Of a stretch of DNA of 64,000 nucleotides, positions 8,719 through 17,759 are shown one piece after another. The stretch is from Pseudomonas orientalis (GTDB taxonomy: Bacteria > Pseudomonadota > Gammaproteobacteria > Pseudomonadales > Pseudomonadaceae): contig NZ_JYLM01000003.1 in NCBI RefSeq assembly GCF_001439815.1, positions 372,001 through 436,000 of the forward strand, read 5' to 3'. A model generated the notes under the pieces. The model saw only the letters and a program-made list of their open reading frames with translations, did no database searches and was not told where the DNA came from. How positions within the stretch are numbered: the first letter of the stretch is position 1; each line of letters starts with the position of its first letter. The position numbers were made by a program, and so were the translations under genes.

Positions 8719-9492
8719 ATGAAAGCTCCTCTGGCCCTGTGTGTACTGGCGAGCGTGGCAACCACCGCCCTGGCCGATCCCGGCCCGTCACGCCTGGACG
8801 AAGTTATTCAGCGTGGCACGCTGACGGTGTGCACCACCGGCGACTACATGCCTTACACCTCGCTGCGTGCCGATGGCCGCTACCAGGGCATTGATATCGC
8901 CATGGCCGAGTCCCTGGCCAAGAGCCTCAACGCGACAATCACCTGGGTGCCCACCACTTGGAAAACCCTGATGCCGGACTTTCTGGCCCAACGCTGCGAC
9001 ATCGCCGTAGGCGGCATTTCGGTGTCACTGGAGCGCCAGAAAAAAGCCTTCTTCAGCCAGCCGCTCGGTGTTGACGGCAAGATCCCGCTGGTGCGCTGCG
9101 CCGACGTGCAGCGCTACCAGACCATCGAGCAGATCAACCAGCCCCAGGTGCGCGTGATCGAACCGGCGGGTGGCACCAATGAGGCGTTTGCCCGCGCCCA
9201 ACTGGGCCGGTCGCAGATACGCCTGCACGACAACGTGAGCATTTTTGACGAGCTGCTGGCGGGCAAGGCCGACGTGATGATCACCGACGCCAGCGAAGCG
9301 CGTTACCAGCAAAAGCAAAAACCCGGGCTGTGTGCGGTCAACCCCGAGCGGCAGATGCAGTACAGCCAGAAAGCCTTCCTGCTGCCGCGCGACGATGTGG
9401 CGTGGAAAAGCTATGTCGACCAATGGTTGCACCTGAGCGTGGCCACCGGAGTGTATGACGGCATTGTCAGTCAGTGGCTGGCGGCGCCTTGA
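8719..9492 (+). CDS. pheC: Periplasmic cyclohexadienyl dehydratase (PheC-like)
   Basis: A 257-residue exported protein (signal peptide about 1-19, cleavage after ALA) of the solute-binding-protein fold. Segments such as [49 protein letters not shown] and KAFLLPRDD follow closely the pattern I recall for PheC, the periplasmic enzyme converting prephenate to phenylpyruvate and arogenate to phenylalanine. A non-enzymatic amino-acid-binding paralogue is possible. No ABC transporter genes accompany it. A short frame begins at TTGA overlapping its stop. Confidence 0.72.
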   Translation: MKAPLALCVLASVATTALADPGPSRLDEVIQRGTLTVCTTGDYMPYTSLRADGRYQGIDIAMAESLAKSLNATITWVPTTWKTLMPDFLAQRCDIAVGGISVSLERQKKAFFSQPLGVDGKIPLVRCADVQRYQTIEQINQPQVRVIEPAGGTNEAFARAQLGRSQIRLHDNVSIFDELLAGKADVMITDASEARYQQKQKPGLCAVNPERQMQYSQKAFLLPRDDVAWKSYVDQWLHLSVATGVYDGIVSQWLAAP

Positions 9493-9602
9493 TCAGCGCG
9501 ATCGATTTCAAACTGGACATCAAGAAAGTCGAAGACCCGGAGGGCGGCTCCCGCGCGGTGATCCCCCTGAACGGCAAATATCTGCCGACCAAACCCTTCT
9601 GA
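9489..9602 (+). CDS. Possible 37-aa peptide overlapping pheC stop (or gene remnant)
   Basis: A frame opening with TTG inside the TTGA that contains the pheC stop encodes 37 residues with Pseudomonas-like codon choice, containing [20 protein letters not shown] near its C-terminus. No ribosome-binding site is visible and an in-frame GTG at 9474 could also serve. It may be a translationally coupled peptide or the surviving C-terminus of a deleted gene. I recognise no family. Confidence 0.3.
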   Translation: MISAIDFKLDIKKVEDPEGGSRAVIPLNGKYLPTKPF

Positions 9603-9658
9603 TCGTTCGCCGAACCGTCTACGCTCTTGTCATTCCAACAAGACCGAGGGACGGGTAG

Positions 9659-10498
9659 ATGAACACACTGCTGCGACTTACCTGGCTGCTGCTGTTGTGC
9701 GGCAGCCAGGTGCACGCCGACACGGCCAGTGACGCGGACGCTCAAGCGGCCAAAGCGTTGCTGGAAAAGGCCCTGGTTTACTACCAGAACAATGGCGACA
9801 AGGCATTGGCCGCTTTCAGCCGCCAGGGTGAGTTCATCGATCAGGACCGCTACGTCTTCGTGGTCGACACCAAAGGCGTGCTGCTGGCCAGTGGCGGCCC
9901 CTCCTCGGCCTTGATCGGTCGCGACGTGTCCACGGTGCTCGGACCTGAGCTGCGAGACTCGTTCAAACACGCCATCGGCGCGCCCGAAGGCCAGGGTATC
10001 CAGCAGGCCGACTATCGCTGGCAGAACTGGAATGACGGCAAGGTCGAACACAAGCATGTGTTTTACCAGCGGGTGGGCGAGCGCATCCTGGCGGTCGGCT
10101 ATTACCTGCCACGGGCCACACCGGAACAGGCGCGGGCACTGCGCAACAAGGCGGTGAACGCGCTGGTGAAGGATGAAGCGGGGACGCTCAAGGCGATCAA
10201 CTCATTGGCGGGTGGTTTCCTGCAGGATGATCTCTATGTATTCGTGGTTGACCTGGATACGCAGCGCTATGTGGCGCATGGCACCGATCTGCGCTTGGTC
10301 AATACCGATTTCGCCAAGGTCAAGGACCCGGACGGCAGGCCTGTCGGGGAACCGATCCTTGCGTTGATGGGCGAGCAGGATCAGGGCGAGTACAAATACC
10401 GCTGGAAAAACCCGGTGACCGGGAAGGTTGAGAATAAGCATGCTTATGTGCGCAAGGCGGGGCATTGGATGGTGGCGGTGGGGTATTACAGTCCCTGA
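9659..10498 (+). CDS. Exported protein with two tandem Cache-type domains
   Basis: A 279-residue protein with a signal peptide (about 1-20, ending in HA) and no other membrane segment. It contains two similar halves. Residues about 32-150 and 162-278 each carry a helix, then DxYVFVVD, a YRW(K/Q)NW/P strand, G-K-V-E-(H/N)-K-H and a closing (A/M)VAVGYY. This is the periplasmic Cache ligand-sensing fold, duplicated. Unlike most Cache sensors, there is no attached kinase, chemotaxis or cyclase domain, so it may be a free periplasmic ligand-binding protein. GAGGGACGGGTAG precedes the ATG. Confidence 0.77.
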   Translation: MNTLLRLTWLLLLCGSQVHADTASDADAQAAKALLEKALVYYQNNGDKALAAFSRQGEFIDQDRYVFVVDTKGVLLASGGPSSALIGRDVSTVLGPELRDSFKHAIGAPEGQGIQQADYRWQNWNDGKVEHKHVFYQRVGERILAVGYYLPRATPEQARALRNKAVNALVKDEAGTLKAINSLAGGFLQDDLYVFVVDLDTQRYVAHGTDLRLVNTDFAKVKDPDGRPVGEPILALMGEQDQGEYKYRWKNPVTGKVENKHAYVRKAGHWMVAVGYYSP

Positions 10499-10555
10499 TT
10501 CGTCTGGCGAGTACCTATCCTGCCGCGGTAACGGATATGTACGCTGTTGGCTTTG

Positions 10556-10644
10556 TGTGGGAGGGGGCTTGCCCCCGATGAGGGACGGTCAGTGAGTGCA
10601 TCAGGGACTGATACACCGCCATCGGGGGCAAGCCCCCTCCCACA
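10556..10644. repeat. REPIN, GI-like (89 bp)
   Basis: Inverted arms (TGTGGGAGGGGGCTTGCCCC, then the complement CAAGCCCCCTCCCACA at the right) surround a spacer of about 40 bases. It lies between convergent genes and matches the element at 5244. Confidence 0.85.
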
Positions 10645-10694
10645 TTTGGATCGCGGACCGGCAAATGATACCGGTCGGCTCTAAGGCCGCCGCG

Positions 10695-12197
10695 CTAACG
10701 CCCCCGCAACACCCGATCAGGCATCGCAATGGCCGCCACCAGCCCCAACACCGACACCCCCGCGCTCACCACCAGCAAATGCCGAAACGTCACCGCCAAC
10801 TCCCCGCGCAACGCATCCCGGGCCGCCCCCGGCGCAGCATTGAGCCCATCGAGCAGCACATTGCCCGAGCTGCCCTCGGTCACCAGCGCACCACTGGCCA
10901 AGTGGGCAAAACTTGCATCCTGCAACAACGCCAACAGCAAGGCCGACATACATGCCACCCCCACCGCCCCGCCCAGGGAACGGAACAGGTTGGTGGTGCT
11001 GGTCGCCACCCCAATATCGCGCTGTTCCACCGAGTTCTGCGTACCCACCAACGAGGTCGGGAACTGCATGCCCGCGGCGATCCCGCACAGCAGCATGAAC
11101 AACGAGGTCAGCCCGACTGCCTGGGGGGCGCTGAAGGCCATGCCGAGAATCGCCAGGGGACTCAACACGGCGCCACCGAGGATCATCGGTTTATAACGGC
11201 CGGTCACTGACGTCATACGCCCGGCGAAATAAGCGCCCATCGGCAAGCCCATCGCCAGAGGCAGCAGGTGCAGCGCCGCGCTGTCGGCACCGGCGCCGGT
11301 CACGCTCTGGTAACGCAGGGGCATCAGCACGGTCAGGGAAATCGCCTGGAAGCTGGTGATGAAAATCGTGCACCAGCACAAGACCGCGCTGCGGTTGACG
11401 AACAAATGCATGGGCAACAGCGGTTCGCGCGCGCGGCGTTCATGCCAGACGAACAGGCTCAGCGCCAACAGCGCACAGGCCAGCAGCCCGAGCACCTGGT
11501 CGTCACGCCAGGCACGGCCCTGGCCGATTTGGGTGATGCCAAGCAACAAGGCGGTCAGGCCGATGATCATCAGCACGGTGCCCAGGTAATCGATGACCGG
11601 CTTGCGCTGCGGCACCGGCAACCCCACCAGGGTGCGATGGGCCACATACCAGGCGACCGCGCCCAGCGGCAGGTTGATCAAAAACACCCAGCGCCAGGAC
11701 AGGTACTCGGTCATATAACCGCCCAGCACCGGCCCGGCGACGCTGGCCACCGCGTACATGCTGCTGAAGTAGCCCTGGTAACGCCCGCGTTCACGGGGCG
11801 CGATGATGTCGCCGATGATCGCCTGGCTCACCGAAATCATGCCGCCGGCACCGATGCCCTGGATAATTCGCGCCAGCACCAGTTGCTCCATGCTGTGCGC
11901 CATGGCGCAGAACAGCGAGGCAACGGTGAACACGCCCATGCCGATCAGCATCATCGGCCGCCGCCCATACAGGTCACCGAGCTTGCCGTAGATCGGCACC
12001 GCCACCGTCATCGCCACCATATACCCGGAGATCACCCAGGCCAGCAGGTTGACGTCATGGAACTGCGCGGAAATGGCCGGCATTGACACGGCGACAATGG
12101 TCTGGTCCAGGGCGCCAAGAAAGATCGCCAGCATCAGCGCGGCGAGAATGCTGCGCACGGCAGGAACGGTGGGAGCAGGTTGATTGAAATGGGTCAC
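10695..12197 (-). CDS. DHA2-family (EmrB/QacA) 14-TM drug exporter
   Basis: A 500-residue major facilitator of the 14-helix DHA2 class. LDQTIVAVSMPAI in TM1 (motif D1), GKLGDLYGRRP in loop 2-3 (motif A), and GPVLGGYMTEYLSWRWVFLINLPLG in TM5-6 (motif C followed by the W-R-W-x-F-x-I-N-x-P signature) are all visible. It probably exports drugs or toxic organics with proton antiport at the inner membrane. I choose the GTG at 12197 because GAAGG sits seven bases upstream; a TTG six codons earlier lacks this. No MFP or outer-membrane partner gene is adjacent. Confidence 0.85.
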   Translation of the reverse strand: MTHFNQPAPTVPAVRSILAALMLAIFLGALDQTIVAVSMPAISAQFHDVNLLAWVISGYMVAMTVAVPIYGKLGDLYGRRPMMLIGMGVFTVASLFCAMAHSMEQLVLARIIQGIGAGGMISVSQAIIGDIIAPRERGRYQGYFSSMYAVASVAGPVLGGYMTEYLSWRWVFLINLPLGAVAWYVAHRTLVGLPVPQRKPVIDYLGTVLMIIGLTALLLGITQIGQGRAWRDDQVLGLLACALLALSLFVWHERRAREPLLPMHLFVNRSAVLCWCTIFITSFQAISLTVLMPLRYQSVTGAGADSAALHLLPLAMGLPMGAYFAGRMTSVTGRYKPMILGGAVLSPLAILGMAFSAPQAVGLTSLFMLLCGIAAGMQFPTSLVGTQNSVEQRDIGVATSTTNLFRSLGGAVGVACMSALLLALLQDASFAHLASGALVTEGSSGNVLLDGLNAAPGAARDALRGELAVTFRHLLVVSAGVSVLGLVAAIAMPDRVLRGR

Positions 12198-12263
12198 GGC
12201 AGAACCTTCGAGCAAGGCCCGCAGGCAACGGCAGCCTGCGGAAATGCCGAATACGATAGCAGG

Positions 12264-13478
<1,215 letters not shown>

Positions 13479-13510
13479 TCACCCGAACCGAACGAGTGAA
13501 AGAGTTGTCA

Positions 13511-13540
13511 TTGACGTGTAGCTGACATTTTTCACGTGTA
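13511..13540. promoter_or_regulatory. Direct repeats, likely PobR operator
   Basis: TTGACGTGTA at 13511-13520 and TTCACGTGTA at 13531-13540 are direct repeats exactly 20 bp apart (two helical turns), in the pobA-pobR intergenic region. AraC-family activators bind such same-face direct repeats. Their placement upstream of pobA suggests the PobR activation site. Confidence 0.6.
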
Positions 13541-13636
13541 CGAGCAGCATAAGAAGGTGAAAACTGCTTCAAAGCCTGCGCTTTTTGCCAATCGGGGCGA
13601 TTACCGCACCACTATCCTGAGTATCGGATTGAAAAC

Positions 13637-14503
13637 ATGACCAACACCGCGATTCCGGTCTTCAAGCTGTACGGGGAAAGCCAGCAGTGGCCGACCCCCG
13701 ATTTGTTGCACTGCGAAACCATTTCCCGGCGCAGTCGGGAATACCAGTGGGAGATTCACCCCCACCGGCACGCGGACCTGTGCCAGTTGCTTTACGTGCA
13801 TAAAGGCCAGGCACATCTGGAAATCGAAGGCCAGCGCACCACGCTCAACGAAGCGAGCCTGCAAGTGCTGCCGCCGCTGTGTGTGCACGGTTTTCGCTTT
13901 TCCGAAGATGTCGAAGGTTATGTGGTGACCCTGTCAGCGCCGCTGGTCAGCCATTTACAAGCGCAACTGGGCAGCACGGTCGATGGCCTGCACACCCTCG
14001 GCAACTACCCCGCAGGCAAGGACAGCGACTACCTCAACAATCTGTTCGTGCGTTTGCAGGACGAATACGCCGACGAACAACCGGCACGGGACATGATGAT
14101 GCACGCCCTGGTCAGCGTGCTGCTGGTGTGGGTCAGCCGCCAGGCGATCCAGCGTCGTCACCCCAGGACACCACGCAACCGTGAGTATTTCCGGCGCTTT
14201 ACCCAACTGGTCGAACAGCACTACCGCGAGCACCCAAAGATTGAAGACCTGGCCCACAAACTGGGCATCTCGGTTTCTCATCTGAATGGGACATGTCGGG
14301 AGTTGGGCGGGCAGCCGGCGTTGCAGATCATGCATGACCGCCAGTTGCTGGAGGCCAAGCGTTTGCTGACCTACACCAGCATGACCATCAATGAGATGTC
14401 CGAGGTGCTGGGGTTTTCGGACCCGACGAACTTTTCGCGACTGTTTCGCCGCCGGGTGGGATTTTCGCCAAAGGCATTTCGCGAACAATTGAACCAGAGC
14501 TGA
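13637..14503 (+). CDS. pobR: AraC-family activator of pobA
   Basis: A 288-residue AraC/XylS regulator. The N-terminal half has a cupin-like effector pocket (HPHRHADLCQLLYVHKGQAHLEIEG). The C-terminal half (about 190-285) has the double helix-turn-helix: IEDLAHKLGISVSHLNGTCRELGG, then INEMSEVLGFSDPTNFSRLFRRRVGFSPKAFR. Divergent transcription from pobA indicates that it activates pobA in response to 4-hydroxybenzoate, as AraC-type PobR/PobC does in other Pseudomonas. Effector identity is inferred from context. Confidence 0.87.
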   Translation: MTNTAIPVFKLYGESQQWPTPDLLHCETISRRSREYQWEIHPHRHADLCQLLYVHKGQAHLEIEGQRTTLNEASLQVLPPLCVHGFRFSEDVEGYVVTLSAPLVSHLQAQLGSTVDGLHTLGNYPAGKDSDYLNNLFVRLQDEYADEQPARDMMMHALVSVLLVWVSRQAIQRRHPRTPRNREYFRRFTQLVEQHYREHPKIEDLAHKLGISVSHLNGTCRELGGQPALQIMHDRQLLEAKRLLTYTSMTINEMSEVLGFSDPTNFSRLFRRRVGFSPKAFREQLNQS

Positions 14504-14504
14504 A

Positions 14505-14655
14505 TGTGGGAGGGGGCTTGCCCTAATACTGTAGGAGCGAGCTTGCTCGCGAAAAACGTCAACGATAACGCGTGCTTCCTGAATGAACGCGGTGCCTGTG
14601 AGTTCTTCGCGAGCAAGCTCGCTCCTACAGGCATCAGGGCAAGCCTCCTCCCACA
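14505..14655. repeat. Nested REPIN: 100-bp element inside decayed REP pair
   Basis: The outer left arm TGTGGGAGGGGGCTTGCCC begins two bases after the pobR stop codon; the outer right arm ends at 14655. The inner 100-bp element (14530-14629) is the same as at 2651 but in reverse orientation, with the same conserved spacer. The outer flanks also share CCTAAT with the 2608 copy. Confidence 0.85.
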
Positions 14656-14678
14656 CTGGATTTGCGGTGCTTTGAGCA

Positions 14679-14858
14679 TCAACGCAGGGCGCTGAAGCTG
14701 CCGGTGTGCGGGACGCATTGGTTTTGGTGGCAACTGATGGCGAACGCTGCCGGCTGCATACGCGTTTGCTCAACGCGATAGGCAGCGGTTCCGTAGAGCG
14801 CCGTAGCCAGCGCGCACAGGCTGAAAATCGTCAGGTATTTTCTGGTTTTGATGCTCAT
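14679..14858 (-). CDS. Small (59-aa) membrane or exported protein
   Basis: Reading the minus strand from the ATG at 14858 gives 59 residues: a basic start (MSIKTRKY), a hydrophobic stretch LTIFSLCALATALYGTAAY, and a polar C-terminus with two cysteines (ISCHQNQCVPH). GGAGGT lies seven bases upstream, a strong ribosome-binding site. It is probably anchored in or exported across the inner membrane. No family is recognised. It sits between the REPIN and the LysR gene at 14959. Confidence 0.6.
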   Translation of the reverse strand: MSIKTRKYLTIFSLCALATALYGTAAYRVEQTRMQPAAFAISCHQNQCVPHTGSFSALR

Positions 14859-14958
14859 GGCACAGACCTCCGAACGGATCTACGGGGTGCTGTTTTAAGC
14901 ATAGGTCAGTTAGGGCAAGTTGCCATGATTGCAGGCCATTCAGCGCGCTTATACCGCT

Positions 14959-15864
14959 TCAGAGACCGACATCCCACTCAGGCTCTTCGGGAAACCGTTG
15001 CACCAGGAAATCCAGCAGGCTGCGCAACGCCGAGGGCATATGTTTGCGTGAGGCGTAGACCGCGTAGATATTCATCTGCCGTGGCTGCGCATCCGGCAGC
15101 AGGCGCACCAGTTTGCCACTGCGAATCAGCTCACCGGCCTCATAGCTGGGCAGCATCGCCACCCCTGCGTCGGCCAGGGTGATGCGCAATAAAGTACCGG
15201 CCTCGTTGGCGGTGATATTGCCGTGCACCGCGACCGACACATGTTCACCACGCTCTTCGAAATGCCACAGGCTCTTGCCAAAGTAGGAGTGGGTCAGGCA
15301 GTTGTGCCGGGCCAGGTCTTCAACTTTCTGCGGTGCCGGATGCTCGCGCAAATAGGCCGGCGTGGCGCACACCACCGAGCGGCACACCGTCAGGCGTCGG
15401 GCGATCAGGTTCGGGTCCAGGTCATTGCTGGTGCGAATCGCCAGGTCGATGCGCTCATCCACCAGGTTCACCGTGCGGTCGAGCATCTGCAGATCGACCG
15501 TCACCAGCGGGTAGCGTTTGACGTACTCGGCAATCGCGGCACCCAACTGCGCCTGGCCGAACGAGGTGCTGACACTCAGGCGCAACAGGCCACGCGGGGC
15601 TTCATCGGGCTCGCTGACGGCGGCCTGCATATCACCACACAGTTCCAGCAATTGCCGGCAACGCGGGAGGGTCTCACTGCCGGCGGCGGTGAGGCTGAGC
15701 TTGCGCGTGGTGCGGTGCAGCAGGCGTGCGCCGACCCAATCCTCCAGCTCGGCCAGGTAACGCGAGACCACTGGGCGCGACAGGTCCAGATGATCGGCGG
15801 CGGCGGATTGGCTGCCCAGGTCCACCACGGTGACAAACACGCGCATTGCTTGAAGACGATCCAT
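14959..15864 (-). CDS. LysR-family transcriptional regulator
   Basis: A 301-residue LTTR. The N-terminal winged HTH is clear (QSAAADHLDLSRPVVSRYLAELEDWVGARLLHRTTRKLSLT, about 18-58), followed by a substrate-binding-like effector domain. It is divergent from the metallo-beta-lactamase-fold gene at 15970, with a gap of about 105 bases, which suggests that it controls that gene and the NAD(P)-binding gene behind it. The effector is not deducible. Confidence 0.9.
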   Translation of the reverse strand: MDRLQAMRVFVTVVDLGSQSAAADHLDLSRPVVSRYLAELEDWVGARLLHRTTRKLSLTAAGSETLPRCRQLLELCGDMQAAVSEPDEAPRGLLRLSVSTSFGQAQLGAAIAEYVKRYPLVTVDLQMLDRTVNLVDERIDLAIRTSNDLDPNLIARRLTVCRSVVCATPAYLREHPAPQKVEDLARHNCLTHSYFGKSLWHFEERGEHVSVAVHGNITANEAGTLLRITLADAGVAMLPSYEAGELIRSGKLVRLLPDAQPRQMNIYAVYASRKHMPSALRSLLDFLVQRFPEEPEWDVGL

Positions 15865-15969
15865 GATTTGCCCGATTTCAGAAACAAACTATGTTCAAGC
15901 ATCGCATTTTTTGTGGTGTTTCATGCAACTAAGCTCTGTCCACCCTTAGCGATGGCAGGAGCTGCCCCG

Positions 15970-16836
15970 ATGTTCTCGACTTTCAAACGCTTGACCCTGG
16001 CGACTGCCGCCCTGGCCTTCACGGCGCAGGCCCTGGCGGCGGACTTGAAACTTGACGTGTACAACCCGGGCGAAGCCGCAATCTTCCCGGTCAGCTCTGT
16101 ACTGGTCAGCGGCGCCAGGGATGCGATCCTGGTGGACGCGCAATTCGGCAAGGGCCAGGCCGAGCAACTGGTGCAGAAAATCCGCGCCAGCGGCAAGCAC
16201 CTGACCACCATCTACATCAGCCACGGCGACCCGGACTACTACTTCGGCCTCGACACCCTGACCGCCGCCTTCCCCGACGCGAACGTGCTGGCGCCACAAC
16301 CGGTGGTCGACCATATCAACGCCACCGTCGCCGGCAAGCTGGCGTTCTGGGGCCCGAAAATGGGCGCCGACAAACCGGCCAGGACCGTCGTGCCGCAGGC
16401 GCTCGAGGGCCGCAGCCTGACGCTGGAAGGGCAACAACTGGACGTCATCGGCCTGGACGGCCCGCAGCCGGATCGCAGCTTTGTGTGGATTCCGTCGATC
16501 AAGGCAGTGGTCGGTGGCGTGGTCGTCGCGCAAAACATCCACGTATGGATGGCCGATACCCAGACCGCACAGTCCCACAAGGATTGGCTGGCCACCCTGC
16601 AACGTATTGAAGACTTGAAGCCGAGCACCGTGATCCCGGGCCACTACCTGGGCACGCCATCGCCTGCTTCGGTTAAGTTCACCGCCGACTACATCAAGGC
16701 CTTCGACACCGAAACCGCCAGGGCCAAGGATTCCGCCGCCCTGATTGCGGCCATGAAAAAGCGTTACCCGAACCTCGCCGACGAGAGCTCGCTGGAGTTG
16801 AGCGCCAAAGTCGCCAAGGGCGAAATGAAGTGGTGA
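15970..16836 (+). CDS. Exported MBL-fold protein with atypical metal motif
   Basis: A 288-residue protein with a signal peptide (about 1-23, ending in ALA) and a metallo-beta-lactamase fold. The canonical HxHxDH is replaced by SHGDPDYYFG, keeping the first His and the Asp but not the second His and last His. The later PGHYLG retains its His. It may bind one metal or have a changed chemistry. The ATG at 15970 follows AGGAG with eight bases spacing. The next gene starts 35 bases downstream, so the two probably form an operon divergent from the LysR gene. Confidence 0.78.
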   Translation: MFSTFKRLTLATAALAFTAQALAADLKLDVYNPGEAAIFPVSSVLVSGARDAILVDAQFGKGQAEQLVQKIRASGKHLTTIYISHGDPDYYFGLDTLTAAFPDANVLAPQPVVDHINATVAGKLAFWGPKMGADKPARTVVPQALEGRSLTLEGQQLDVIGLDGPQPDRSFVWIPSIKAVVGGVVVAQNIHVWMADTQTAQSHKDWLATLQRIEDLKPSTVIPGHYLGTPSPASVKFTADYIKAFDTETARAKDSAALIAAMKKRYPNLADESSLELSAKVAKGEMKW

Positions 16837-16871
16837 CTGGTTTTAAACCCTGACCTTTACTGGAGAACGTC

Positions 16872-17486
16872 ATGAGCAAGATCGCAATCATTGGTGCCAC
16901 CGGCCGTGCCGGTAGCCAACTGCTGGAAGAAGCGCTGCGCCGTGGGCACACCGTCACCGCCATCGCGCGCCATACCGACAAACTGGCCGTACGCCCGAAC
17001 GTCACGGTCAAACCAGTGGATGCGCTGGATGCCAATGCCCTGCAACAGGCCATCAGCGGCAGCGATGTGGTGGTCAGTGCTGCCCACTTTGCCACCTTGC
17101 CCGCCAGCGCCGTGATTGGCCCGGTCAAGAAGGCCGGAGTGAAACGCCTGTTGGTGGTGGGTGGTGCCGGTTCGCTGCTGTTGCCGGACGGCAGCCGCGT
17201 GATCGACAGCGAAGGGTTTCCGGAGGAGTACAAAGCTGAAGCCAGCGCAGGGGCGGCGTTTCTCGATGTGCTGCGTCAAGAGCAGGCACTGGACTGGACC
17301 TTCCTGTCGCCGTCGGCCCTGTTCGATGGCACCGAGCGCACCGGCAAATTCCGCCTGGGCCAGGATCATTTGCTGGTGAGCGATGACGGCCAAAGCTCGA
17401 TCAGTTTTGCCGACTTCGCCATCGCCATGATCGATGAAGTGGAAACGCCGAAGCACTCGCGTCAGCGCTTTACCGTGGGCTACTGA
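16872..17486 (+). CDS. NAD(P)-binding atypical SDR (NmrA/YwnB-like)
   Basis: A 204-residue Rossmann protein beginning MSKIAIIGATGRAGSQLLEEALRRGH, with the GxxGxxG dinucleotide motif of atypical short-chain dehydrogenases. There is no classical YxxxK active site, consistent with the NmrA/SDR_a5 class, which acts as NAD(P)H-dependent reductase or redox sensor. GGAGA precedes the ATG. It follows the MBL-fold gene closely and a REPIN follows it. Confidence 0.82.
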   Translation: MSKIAIIGATGRAGSQLLEEALRRGHTVTAIARHTDKLAVRPNVTVKPVDALDANALQQAISGSDVVVSAAHFATLPASAVIGPVKKAGVKRLLVVGGAGSLLLPDGSRVIDSEGFPEEYKAEASAGAAFLDVLRQEQALDWTFLSPSALFDGTERTGKFRLGQDHLLVSDDGQSSISFADFAIAMIDEVETPKHSRQRFTVGY

Positions 17487-17515
17487 TACATCGGGAGCAG
17501 TCCCTAATGCCAGTC

Positions 17516-17615
17516 TGTAGGAGCGAGCTTGCTCGCGAAAAACTCACAGGCACCGCGTCCATTCAGAAGGCACGCGTTATCGTTGACGTTTTTCGCGAGC
17601 AAGCTCGCTCCTACA
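17516..17615. repeat. REPIN, 100-bp GII-like copy
   Basis: 24-bp perfect inverted arms (starting TGTAGGAGCGAGCTTGCTCG) flank the same 52-base spacer seen at 2651 and 14530, including ACGCGTTATCGTTGACGTTT. Degenerate traces of an outer REP pair remain on both sides (GTCCCCTCCCAT on the right). Confidence 0.88.
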
Positions 17616-17759
17616 AAAGCCTTAAGGCTTGTCCCCTCCCATATTTGAATTTTGCCGTATCCGGCGCCTGCAATTTTTCAATAGCGCCAATGATTTTCTC
17701 ATTTGCCCGCCCTCCCCCACCCATGGCCTGATTCGCCCTTGTTCACCCAAGGCAGGCCC

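Noticed and set aside
11268..12086. A plus-strand frame over the DHA2 exporter
   Set aside because: Low-complexity His/Gln-rich shadow. The exporter on the other strand has clear MFS motifs.
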